DNA from: Methanosarcina sp. MTP4
Lineage (GTDB): Archaea; Halobacteriota; Methanosarcinia; Methanosarcinales; Methanosarcinaceae
NCBI RefSeq assembly: GCF_000970045.1
Contig: NZ_CP009505.1
Coordinates: 3,372,808 to 3,436,807, forward strand
Length of the DNA: 64,000 nt
Reading direction: 5' to 3'
The position numbers and the translations under genes were made by a program. This document shows positions 9,821-18,994 of the stretch, piece by piece. The notes under the pieces were generated by a model. The model made no database searches. It had not been told where the DNA came from and was given only the letters and a program-made list of their open reading frames with translations. Every line of letters starts with the position of its first letter. Positions within the stretch are counted from its first letter, which is position 1.

Positions 9821-10885
9821 TCAGGCAACAGACGGTTTTATGTTCATATTGATTGCGACTTCCGCAATATCGGCACTGTACTCGGCAACTCTCCGCAGGC
9901 TTTCCAGGATCATGCTGAGCTCGATGTTCCCGGACCCTTCTCCATCCCTGGATTCGAGGGAAACCCCGAACTGGGACACTTTCTTGGCTTCCACAACAAT
10001 CTTGTTTATAGCCTGAAGGTCTTCTTCTGTCATAGAATCGATCGAACTTTCAAAAACCTTCTGGGAAAGGTCAGCCATCTTAAAGATGGGGTCGTCGGAA
10101 CTGATTCCGTTTTCCATCTTAGTTACGTTCTGGGCGATACGAACAGCGTGGTCTCCGACACGTTCGATGCTCTTGGTAATAAGCCTGTATCCGAGACATT
10201 CCCTTGGGTCACCGATCCCTATTTTTTCGGAAAGCTCGACGTCCTCGATAGAAGCCTTAAGCTGGCGCACCGAGAGCAGATAGAAACGGTCCACGTCATC
10301 GTCCCGCTGGATGACATCCTCAGCAATTTCCACGTTGTGGTCCTTAAGGGCAGTCATCGAGTCCTCAAGCATGGAGAGGACAAGCCCATACATGTTCTTG
10401 ATGACCCTTCTGAGTGGCAGGTCGTGGTAATTCAGGAGACACTGGAAGACCAGTTCGTTTCTGGACTCTTCCACGAGTTCAAGCCCGATAAGCTTCTGAC
10501 GCACGGAATCTTTGATAAACTTCCGGTCGTAGGCACTGAAGCCTTTCTTGGTGGTAAGCCTGATGAAGTCATAACCCACGAGGTAATGTGAAATAAGAAC
10601 CCTCAGGTTGTTTTCAGCACTGTCGGAATGCACGTAATCGATCGATGCCTTGAGAACCGACTGTTCCCTTGAAGTCGCGCTTGAGGAAACGAGCAGGGTC
10701 TTGTTAGGCATCGGGGTAAGGGTAAGCGTGTCTCCTGCCTGGAGCCCGATATCCCTCACCCACTTTATAGGAAGGGAAACAATATAAGTTGAATTTCCCG
10801 TAAACTGGACTTTTCTCTTATCTTTGGTGATAAATGAACCCCCTGGAGGCAGTCTATTCACTTGTATAGTATCTATATAGAACAT
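9821..10885 (-). CDS. AbrB-like DNA-binding domain fused to PhoU repeats
   Basis: A protein of about 354 residues. The N-terminal part is an AbrB/SpoVT-type swapped-hairpin domain: KVQFTGNSTYIVSLPIKWV, then LQAGDTLTLTPM. Two PhoU helical repeats follow (ENLRVLISHYLVGYDFIRL, and GYRLITKSIERVGDHAVRIA near residue 225). This architecture is known in methanogens as a phosphate-uptake regulator. It suggests a protein that binds DNA and senses the phosphate transporter, making it a good candidate regulator of the pst operon. ATG 10885 is used here. A TATA-like TTTATATATAAC at 10888-10899 lies so close that a shorter, nearly leaderless start (GTG 10861) is possible. Confidence 0.82.
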   Translation of the reverse strand: MFYIDTIQVNRLPPGGSFITKDKRKVQFTGNSTYIVSLPIKWVRDIGLQAGDTLTLTPMPNKTLLVSSSATSREQSVLKASIDYVHSDSAENNLRVLISHYLVGYDFIRLTTKKGFSAYDRKFIKDSVRQKLIGLELVEESRNELVFQCLLNYHDLPLRRVIKNMYGLVLSMLEDSMTALKDHNVEIAEDVIQRDDDVDRFYLLSVRQLKASIEDVELSEKIGIGDPRECLGYRLITKSIERVGDHAVRIAQNVTKMENGISSDDPIFKMADLSQKVFESSIDSMTEEDLQAINKIVVEAKKVSQFGVSLESRDGEGSGNIELSMILESLRRVAEYSADIAEVAINMNIKPSVA

Positions 10886-11491
10886 AGTTATATATAAAGG
10901 TATCCAAAAATTAGGCCACCATAATGAGAAATGAAACAAGGAACTGTTGTCTAATAATAGTATATAGGACATTTAAATAAATTGAGGGAAAACATAGACC
11001 TGCCCTGAAAAGGATATAAAGACCAAAATGTGAAAAAGCAGGGAAAGCTAGCGAATTTATTTCATGTCTTTGCTTTAACTAATTTATTACTTATGAGTAT
11101 TGGTTGCACAGTGTAATGTATTATTTAAATTATTTCAGGATAAAACAAGTAATTACATAACTTTTTATTTATATTGACACTAATTTTCACCTGTTATTTA
11201 TTTGAAACTTTTCATTAATACTTGCAAATAATCCGTTCATAAAGATAGTATAAGTATAGACATTATAACTCGAAAATGTCTTTTAAATTATCCGTCACAC
11301 ATAATAAGTAGAATAGGGACCCGCCCAAAGAGAGACATCCTCAGGAAGAAAATCAAACTATATATGGAAGGAAGAAGAACTTAAGTATATATTTACAATA
11401 AATAAAATTTTGATTATTCCTGCACCCAAAACCCATACAGTAGCTCGAAAGATCGGTTATTTCATAGAAATAAAATACGGGAAATGGATCG
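10886..11491. promoter_or_regulatory. Divergent intergenic region between the PhoU-type regulator and the kinase
   Basis: About 600 bp of AT-rich DNA without a gene. It must hold the promoters of both flanking divergent genes. TATA-like runs occur at 10888-10899 and near 11350-11400. No repeat or strong hairpin was seen. Confidence 0.4.
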
Positions 11492-14407
11492 ATGAAGCAA
11501 TTCGATATTAATCTGGAATCACTAATAAACAGCAGCCCGGTAGTCATTTTTTTATGCGGCACAGGTAAAAACTGGCCCGTTGAACTGATAACCGAGAACA
11601 TACGGCAGTTCGGCTACGAAGTAGATGACTTCATATCAGGACGCATACGGTACCTTGACATAATCCATCCCGAAGACCGGGAAGAGGTCTGTGCCGAAAT
11701 CCTCAGGTGCTCTGAGGAAGGATTCCCTGAGCTAACCCAGGAGTACAGGATACTTACAGCCTCGGGACATACACACTGGGTCGAGGTAAAAGTCCTGATC
11801 CGAAGAGACGAAAAAGGACACATAAAACACTACCAGGGAACTCTCTGCGATGCCACCCAGCGAAAAGAGGCAGAAGCTTCAATGCAAAAAGCGCTTAAAA
11901 GAAATAATGAACTAAAAAACGTAATCAACAGCAGCCCTGTGATTGTGTTCCTCTGCCAACCGGAAGAGGGCTGGCCCGTGGAATTCGTATCTGAAAACGT
12001 TACGCAGATGGGTTACACAACTGAAGACTTTACCTCCGGAAAAATAAGGTATATCGACTTTGTACATCCTGACGATCGGGAATATTTCCAGGCTGAAGTG
12101 GCCAGGTTTTCCAGGGAAGGGTACACGGACTGTACCTAGGATTACAGGGTCCTGACAAAGTCAGGAGATGTGCGATATATCGATGATAGGTCCCTGATAA
12201 AAAGGGACAAGAAAGGGGAGATCACCCATTACCAGGGGATTGTCCTGGACATCACCGAACGCAAACTGGCAGAGGAACATATAAAGGGGCAGAACAAGGT
12301 CCTTGAAAAACTTGCCTCAGGAGCCCCACTTAACGAAGTACTCCTCCTCCTGGTCAGGAATGTGGAAAAGATCAGGAGCGGTTCAACATGTTCAGTCATG
12401 CTCCCCGACCGGGAGAAAAAACACCTGTTTTACTGCGTTGCCCCAGGGCTTCCTGAATTTTACAGGCAGAAGACCGACAGGCTTGAGATCGGTTTTGGCA
12501 TGACTTCTGTAGGGACCGCAGCCTACCTGGGAAAAAGGATAACTTCGGACAATTTGATAGAAAACCCATACTGGACCGAGTACAGGGAGGTGGCAGCCAG
12601 AGCCGGGCTGAAAGCCTGCTGGTCCGAACCCATCATATCCTCTTCGGGGGAATTGCTCGGTGTCTTTTCCATGTACTACGGCGAAGTCCGAAAACCCGAA
12701 GAAGAGGACCTCGACTTTATGAAGACAAGCGCCCAGCTTGCAGCCATTGCGGTTGAGCAGAAACTGGCAGAAGAAACCCTGCGGGAATCCGAAAACAAGT
12801 TCAGGACCATATTCAATAATATCAACGACCAGCTCTACATCCGGGAGCCTGAAGGCAAAAGCTATCTGGACGTCAACCAGGCAGTTGTGAACAGGCTCGG
12901 ATACAGTAAGGAAGAAATCCTGAAAATGGAAGCCGAAGAGATAATTCCTTCCGAGTACTGGGACTCCGTCAGGGAGAACCTGAAAAAGATCCAGAGCGAA
13001 GGGTCCCGGATTTACGAAGCAGGCGCTATCTGTAAGGACGGGACAGTTGTCCCCCTTGAAGTAAGTGCCAGGATTATTGATTACGATGGCAAGAAAACGA
13101 TCCTCTCGGTTGCCAGGGACATCACAGAGCGCAAAAAAGCAGAAGCTGCACAGGTTCTGAACGCAGCCAGGCTCGAAGCCCTGGTAAAGCTTAACCAGAT
13201 GACCGGTGCGTCCCTGAAAGAAATCACGGACTTTGCCCGGGAAGAAGCAGTCAGGCTCACGGGAAGCAAACTCGGGTACCTGGCATTCATGGATGCCTAC
13301 GAAACAGCCCTCATAATGCACTCCTGGTCAAAGAGTGCAATGAAGGAGTGCAGCATTGAAGACAAACGTTTCATCTACCCGATTAAGACCACCGGGCTCT
13401 GGGGAGAAGCCATAAGGCAGCGAAAACCCATCATTACCAATGACTATACAGCACCCAGTTCCCTGAAGAAAGGATACCCGAAAGACCACGTACACCTGAC
13501 CCGGCACCTGAACGTGCCCGTGTTTGACGGGGACAGGATAGTTGCCGTTGCGGGAGTTGGAAACAAGGACGAAAACTATGACGAATCGGACGTCCGCCAG
13601 CTAACACTGCTTATGCAGGGCATGTGGCAGCTCATCCAGAGAAAGCAACTCGAAGACGCCCTGGAAACCTACTCCGAAGACCTCTCGAAAGCCAGTGATG
13701 AACTTCGGTCTTTGAACAGGATAAAAGCGGAGTTCATGACTGAAAGCCTGCCCCCTGTGAGGCTCGACTACGGGGAACTAATTGATTTTGAAACCTGGGA
13801 AGCTATAGAGGACCAGCAGCAAAAGGCAATCGATTCGGTCATCAACAATTCGGACAGATTGAGGCATATGGTAGACTCCCTCCTCTATCTCAGCCAGGAA
13901 CAGGCAGGAAAGATCGAATATTCCTTCGGGGAAGTCGAGATTAAAAAGGTCCTCTCAGATGCCTACCTCAACCTCATCCTCCTGATAGATGAAAAAGAAC
14001 TGGAGATTGAAAAGGACCTGCCTGCAAGCCTGCCGCCGATCAGTGGAGACAAACAAAAACTTACCGAGCTCTTCACCACCCTGATCAGCAATGCAATCAA
14101 GTTTACACCCCACGGCGAAACCCTTGAAGTGAAAGCCGAAGAGGAAAAACAAAGCATCCATATCACGGTCAAGGACAGCGGGACCGGCATTCAGAAAAGA
14201 CTTATCCCACACCTATTCAACAGGATTTACCAGGTTGAAGACTCCCTGAGCCGCAGGTATCAGGGACTTGAATTCGGGCTATATATCTGCAAGAACATTA
14301 TCAGTGCCCATAACGGGGAAATCTGGGTGGAAAGTGAGGAAGGTTCGGGAACCACCATGCATGTGAGACTTCCGAAAAGAAAACCTGAACCGGAAAAAGA
14401 GGCATAA
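11492..14407 (+). CDS. Multi-PAS/GAF sensor kinase with in-frame UAG (RdmS/MsmS-like)
   Basis: One reading frame of 972 codons is interrupted only by TAG at 12137-12139, codon 216. Domains in order: PAS 8-130, PAS 140-250, GAF 270-430, PAS 437-555, GAF 560-725, then a dimerisation region and an HATPase_c domain to the end (N box ISNAIKFTPHGE, G box KDSGTGIQ). PAS1 and PAS2 are tandem duplicates; the UAG replaces a Gln codon (CAG, codon 83) of PAS1 by one C-to-T change. In Methanosarcina, UAG can be read as pyrrolysine, so a full-length 971-residue protein is plausible. The usual H-box histidine is not seen (NRIKAEFMTESLPPVRL near 742). Cys620 in the second GAF could match the heme-attachment Cys of MsmS. 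By position it should sense redox or methyl sulfides and control the mts genes. If UAG stops translation, it is a pseudogene. Confidence 0.8.
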
Positions 14408-14489
14408 CGAGAGCTATCAGTCTGCCTGAATCAATCTGTCTGAATCAGTCCGCTTGAGCGAGCAAAGCGAACGAAACGCACCGCGCACT

Positions 14490-14554
14490 GTTGCGATTTC
14501 ATCGCAACTAAAAGAAAAATCAAAGATTTTTCTGATGCCGAGCCGCAACTCGGC
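14490..14554 (+). ncRNA. Three back-to-back perfect hairpins
   Basis: GTTGCGAT/ATCGCAAC (14490-14508, 3-nt loop), AGAAAAATC/GATTTTTCT (14513-14533, 3-nt loop) and GCCGAG/CTCGGC (14537-14554, 6-nt loop) follow one another between the kinase stop and the next regulator gene. A direct repeat AGCTAGGC comes next (about 14560-14582). It may be a structured RNA, a terminator group or a dispersed intergenic repeat. Confidence 0.5.
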
Positions 14555-14663
14555 TGGTGCAGCTAGGCTGGCGAAGCTAGGCAAGTGTGGTGGAGACAAA
14601 AAATTTGAAATTGAGCATAGTCGGAATTAAAAAATGTTGTAATGAAGTGGCTGGAGATTTAAG

Positions 14664-15482
14664 ATGAAAATTGAACTATTGGGCACTCTTTTCCTCTCAG
14701 ACAAGAGGAAAGATCTTCTTCTGCTGTTGATGGAGGAACCCCGGAATATTGATGAGATCAAAGATATTCTCAATGTAACCTCAAGCGCGATCATGACCCA
14801 GATCAAGATCCTCATCAGCCAGGGCCTGATCACACATGAAGACGACCTTTACAAGCTATCTGACATCGGGAAAGTGGTTGTTAAAAAAATGATACCACTC
14901 CTTAAAACCCTGGGTGTGTTCTCGGAGAACAAGGACTACTGGGAAAACCACAATATCAGCGCGATTCCACCCCATCTCCTGGACAAGATCGAGGATCTCG
15001 GGCACTGCGAATTCGTGGAACCCGACCTGGACAGGATGTATGAAACCCCAAAAAAGATAGAAGAAAAACTGGTCATCTCAGCTCATGTAATGGAAATCTC
15101 CTCCTATTTCAACCCGGCTTATCCGTCAACCTATGTGGAACTGATAAAAAAAGGCACAGATGTTTCCCTGATAATCACAAAACCCGTCTTTGAAAGATTG
15201 AAAAAGGAATACAATACAGCCCTGCAAGAATACCTGAGTCGGGAAAATGCAAAAATCTTCGTTTGCGACTGTCCTATAAGAGTTGCGTCAAGTGTGGTTA
15301 CAGACCGCTTCATGGCACTCTCCCTATTTTACAAAAACGGGATTTACCATAACCATGCCATCATGAGTCTGGAGGAAAACGCCCTGAAGTGGGGAGAAGA
15401 CCTCTTCCTGCATTACATGAAAAACTCAAAGGAAATAACGGAAAAGGAATTGATTGAAACAGAATTAACTGAGAAGGATTAA
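14664..15482 (+). CDS. Msr-type winged-helix regulator (DUF1724 family)
   Basis: This 272-residue cytoplasmic protein has an N-terminal ArsR-like winged helix (residues 1-75; KRKDLLLLLMEEPRNIDEIK, then the recognition segment SSAIMTQIKILISQGLI). The C-terminal domain, of the DUF1724 type, contains FVCDCPIRVASSVVTDRFMALSLF. The family includes the Msr regulators that control methanol and methylsulfide methyltransferase genes in Methanosarcina. It lies between the sensor kinase and mts copy 1 on the same strand, so mts copy 1 is the obvious target. GGAG precedes ATG 14664. A second family member is at 24195. Confidence 0.85.
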   Translation: MKIELLGTLFLSDKRKDLLLLLMEEPRNIDEIKDILNVTSSAIMTQIKILISQGLITHEDDLYKLSDIGKVVVKKMIPLLKTLGVFSENKDYWENHNISAIPPHLLDKIEDLGHCEFVEPDLDRMYETPKKIEEKLVISAHVMEISSYFNPAYPSTYVELIKKGTDVSLIITKPVFERLKKEYNTALQEYLSRENAKIFVCDCPIRVASSVVTDRFMALSLFYKNGIYHNHAIMSLEENALKWGEDLFLHYMKNSKEITEKELIETELTEKD

Positions 15483-15789
15483 CTAAAAAGTAATTGGCTG
15501 AAAAGGACAAACTGTAAACCTGAGTTCTCAAGATTCCATTTCAGTCCGAAAAAGGAAAACTTGCCCGCAGAATGCCGGGGGATACATGTGCTCTTACAGT
15601 GAACAGAATTACTCAGTTCCCCTGATTGAGCCCCGATCCCTCAAGCTCATATTGAGTTTACAAATCCTGCCCTTTCTCACTTAAAAAACAAACGACTATT
15701 TTTAATTCAACAAGATACGGTTTCCTCATTTCCCGATATTATTTTCCAGAATAATCTGAGTCCAGAATTGCTGATCCTTGAACGATCTG

Positions 15790-15936
15790 TTTTATGTATG
15801 AGATGTTTTATGAATGAGATGTTTTATGGATGAGATGTTTTATGGATGAGATGTTTTATGGATGAGATGTTTTATGGATGAGATGTTTTATGGATGAGAT
15901 GTTTTATGGATGAGATGTTTTATGGATGAGATGTTT
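15790..15936. repeat. 16-bp minisatellite, about nine copies
   Basis: The unit GATGAGATGTTTTATG is repeated nearly perfectly about nine times. The array is bracketed by a longer imperfect direct repeat containing CTGATCCTTGAACGA at both sides. It lies about 500 bp upstream of mts copy 1. Confidence 0.9.
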
Positions 15937-16175
15937 CCGGAATAACTGATCCTTGAACGAGCTATTTCCCGAATTACTGATTATTGAATAATCTGTTTCT
16001 CAGGGCATCTACTTCCAGAACCAAGGACTTTTCTACCAGGTAGGATACCCGCGTGATTCGGGAAACATATCAAATGAACACAAAATCAGAATGCATTGGC
16101 CCTTTTATCCGAGGCAAATCAGACACACTGATAAGATCAAAGGCTTTGATCAAATTAAAGTCCCCGATCAAATAG

Positions 16176-16389
16176 GTTAACGCCGTTAAATCGGATGAAA
16201 CTACAGAATCATGAGAGTTAACAAAATCAGGGAAATTCACAAAATTGGCCATCAAGAGAGATGTTAACTACGTTAATCAAATTTCTGCGTTTATGTTATA
16301 TGTATAAAAGTCAATTTATGCTTTGAAGTTAACAGCATGAAGGGATGCACCCGAAAAGTGAATCCCGATTCGAGCTACTCACTGTTAAC
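16176..16389 (+). promoter_or_regulatory. GTTAAC site cluster and promoter of mts copy 1
   Basis: The palindrome GTTAAC occurs five times, at 16176, 16217, 16263, 16328 and 16384. Two of them extend to the same 14-bp form, GTTAACNNCGTTAA (16176-16189 and 16263-16276). A TATA-like ATGTATAAAAG lies around 16300-16310, which would put the transcript start near 16330, so sites lie on both sides of the promoter. This looks like an operator array for the nearby Msr-type regulator or another activator. No such cluster was seen upstream of mts copy 2. Confidence 0.6.
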
Positions 16390-16425
16390 AAGGGAATAAC
16401 CGCAAAAAATGTAGGAAGCGTTTTT

Positions 16426-18330
16426 ATGGCAGCAGACATCTTGAACCAATTAGCGGAAGCTGTCGTCGAAGGAGAAGAAGACGACGCAGAAGAACTCGCA
16501 CAGAAAGCCCTCGAAATGGGCGTTGACCCCTATGAAGCAGTCATCAACGGCCTAGCAAAAGGAATGACCATTGTCAGTGACCAGTATGAGAAAGGAGAAG
16601 CCTTTGTACCCCACCTCCTGCTCGCATCCGGAGCAATGTATGCAGGCATGGACATCCTCGTCCCACACATGGTCAAAGACGGGGACTCCAAGCAGGCTGT
16701 AGGTATCATAGGAACCATCGAGGGAGACGTGCATGACATTGGTAAGAACCTTGTTAAGACCATGCTCAGTGCAAACGGGTTTGAAATGATTGACCTGGGC
16801 GCAGACGTCCCCATCGAGAAGTTTGTGGAAACCGCAAAGGAGCGCAAGGCCGACCTGATTTCCATGAGCGCTCTTATGACCACGACCATGACAAACATGG
16901 AAAAGGTCATTGAGATCCTCCAGGAAGAAGGTATCCGCGACGCCATGAAGGTCATGGTAGGAGGAGCCCCCGTCTCAGAGGAATACGCAGCAGCCATCGG
17001 CGCGGACTCCACTCACCCCGACGCCCTGCACGCAAGCGCCTGGGCAACCGAATTTGTGAAAGAACTCGGGACTGCGGATGAGCGCTGGAGTGACGAGAAG
17101 ATCAACCTGGGCAAGATCAAGTACAGGGAGATCCTGGCAAAGAAAGTAGTCTCCGAGAAAGTCGACATCGGAATTGAGACTGCAAACAAGATCAAGGAAG
17201 AGTTCGAAAGTGTGGGTGTGAAGGTCAAGGAAGAAATGACCCACATCGATAGGACCGTGTCCGCAATGTCCGACAAGAAGGTTGACCGTCTGCCTGTCTA
17301 CCCCCTTGCCTGCGGTGTCCTCAGAAAGTTTGCCCCTGTCACCTACAAGGAATACGCAACAAACGAAGACGCCTTTGTCGAGAGTGCATTCCTCGGGTCC
17401 AAGTACCTGGACATGGACATGTTTGTGGGGCTTATTGACCTTTCCGCAACCTCCGCGGACTTCGGATGCAAGATCAAATACCCCGAAGACGATACCCCCT
17501 CCTCCGAAGGCCACCTTAAAGACTACGATCAGCTTGAGGTCCCCGAACTCAAGGAAGGCACCCGTGGCTACGAACTTGTCATGGCTTCAAAGAAGGCAAA
17601 GGAAAAACTCAACAGTGAACTCAACACTCCCTTCGTTGGCTTCCACGAAGGCCCGCTTCTTACCCTTACCCAGCTCATGGGAGCGGACAGGGTCCTTATG
17701 GACATGAAGACCAACCCTGAAGTCGTCCTTGAAGCGGTCCAGAAGTGTACCGACTACATCTGCCAGCTTTCCGAGCTCTTCTTCGAAGAAGACGCCTGTG
17801 ACGGGCTCTGTGTGGACAACCTCTGGTCCAACAACATCATCATGAGCGAGGAAGACTACTGGAAGTTTGACGGGAAGTTCGTCTATGAACAGCACGTTCC
17901 GCTCTTCAAGAAGTACAACCAGCCCTACATGATCCACAACTGTGCAGACGCGGTTCATTTCGAGACCCAGATCAGGAAGTTCGGAACATCCCTCTACAGC
18001 TACGCATACTATGAAAAGACCAGGGAAAAGGGTTCCCAGAACTACGCAGACCTCATCCCCAAGTACGGAGATATCTGCTGTATGATGGGAGAAGTCAACC
18101 CGGTTGAGTTCATGGACGGCTCCGCTGCAGGGGTCCAGAAGGTCACAGACGATACGAAGACCCTGCTCGAAAACGTACTCCCCGTACTCAAGGAGAACGG
18201 GCTCCAGTCCAAGTACGTCATGTCTACCGGCTGTGAAGTCCCACCAGGAGGCCCGCTGACCACAGTCCAGGCAATGGTGAACACCGTTAAGGAACTCGGT
18301 CCGGAACTCCAGAAGTCAATCATAGGGTGA
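16426..18330 (+). CDS. Corrinoid/methyltransferase fusion, methylsulfide:CoM methyltransferase (copy 1)
   Basis: This 634-residue cytoplasmic protein belongs to the MtsD/MtsF/MtsH family. Residues 1-215 are a cobalamin-binding domain with GDVHDIGKN; His103 is the expected lower cobalt ligand. The rest is a MtaA/MtbA-like (uroporphyrinogen decarboxylase fold) methyltransferase with zinc ligands His504-x-Cys506 (IHNC) and Cys603 (TGCEVPP). It should move methyl groups from methanethiol or dimethylsulfide through its own corrinoid to coenzyme M. I chose ATG 16426 (MAADILNQL), which aligns with the start of copy 2. An in-frame ATG at 16345 would add 27 unrelated residues and falls only about 15 nt after the predicted transcript start. 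Which of D, F or H it matches cannot be decided here. Confidence 0.9.
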   Translation: MAADILNQLAEAVVEGEEDDAEELAQKALEMGVDPYEAVINGLAKGMTIVSDQYEKGEAFVPHLLLASGAMYAGMDILVPHMVKDGDSKQAVGIIGTIEGDVHDIGKNLVKTMLSANGFEMIDLGADVPIEKFVETAKERKADLISMSALMTTTMTNMEKVIEILQEEGIRDAMKVMVGGAPVSEEYAAAIGADSTHPDALHASAWATEFVKELGTADERWSDEKINLGKIKYREILAKKVVSEKVDIGIETANKIKEEFESVGVKVKEEMTHIDRTVSAMSDKKVDRLPVYPLACGVLRKFAPVTYKEYATNEDAFVESAFLGSKYLDMDMFVGLIDLSATSADFGCKIKYPEDDTPSSEGHLKDYDQLEVPELKEGTRGYELVMASKKAKEKLNSELNTPFVGFHEGPLLTLTQLMGADRVLMDMKTNPEVVLEAVQKCTDYICQLSELFFEEDACDGLCVDNLWSNNIIMSEEDYWKFDGKFVYEQHVPLFKKYNQPYMIHNCADAVHFETQIRKFGTSLYSYAYYEKTREKGSQNYADLIPKYGDICCMMGEVNPVEFMDGSAAGVQKVTDDTKTLLENVLPVLKENGLQSKYVMSTGCEVPPGGPLTTVQAMVNTVKELGPELQKSIIG

Positions 18331-18994
18331 GGTTCACCTCCCCTATTTTTCAATTTAATCCGGGAAACTGAAAAACAAAAGGCAAAACTCCTGTAATCAA
18401 ATTTATCTCTGGTTTTAATGCGGCATATCACAGCCAAAGAAAACCTTTACCAAATCCCAGATAAAAAACAGAAAAACGGAAAAACAGAAAAACGGAAAAA
18501 CAGAAAAACGAAAAAACGGAAAAACGAAAAAACGGAAAAACGAAAAAAATGTTTTAACCTCCAATAGGGATGAGAAATCGTTCCATTATATATCTCCAAC
18601 TTCATAAAACTTTCAAATATACAGCGGAGGAATGTCGTGCAGCATCTTCCGGCAAAAAGAACAGAAAAAGGGTGGTTGCTCGCCACCCTCCTCAACCTGA
18701 AGAAAAACGGGAAAACACTGTTATGTCTTTTTTTAAAAAGGTGTTTTTATCAGTAAAAATTAAAAAGGGTTTTGCAGCCTTCGAATTAACCTGAATTTAC
18801 CAATCAATCTCATAAATAAATCTCATAAATAAATCTCATAAATAAATCTCATAAATAAATCTCATAAATAAATCTCATAAATAAATCTCATAAATAAATC
18901 TCATAAATAAATCTCATAAATAAATCTCATAAATAAATTCATACGGTTTAAAAAACCAAAATAGTGGCCATAGACAATAGAGAGGAGGAATACC
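18331..18994. repeat. Intergenic region with two simple-repeat blocks
   Basis: No gene is credible. From about 18465 to 18550 there is an A-rich tandem repeat of AAAAACGGAAAAACAG type. From 18806 to 18939 the 13-bp unit AAATAAATCTCAT is repeated about ten times, ending 55 bp before the hydantoinase-like gene. A small inverted repeat GGTGAGGTTCACC follows the mts stop. Confidence 0.8.

Noticed and set aside
9490-9828. A 112-codon Phe/Leu/Ser-rich minus-strand frame resembling a membrane protein
   Set aside because: It is the translation of an A/G-only low-complexity tract, which gives Phe/Leu/Ser by composition alone.
16345-16425. N-terminal 27-residue extension of mts copy 1 from ATG 16345
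   Set aside because: It does not align with copy 2, lies only about 15 nt after the predicted transcript start and overlaps the GTTAAC array.
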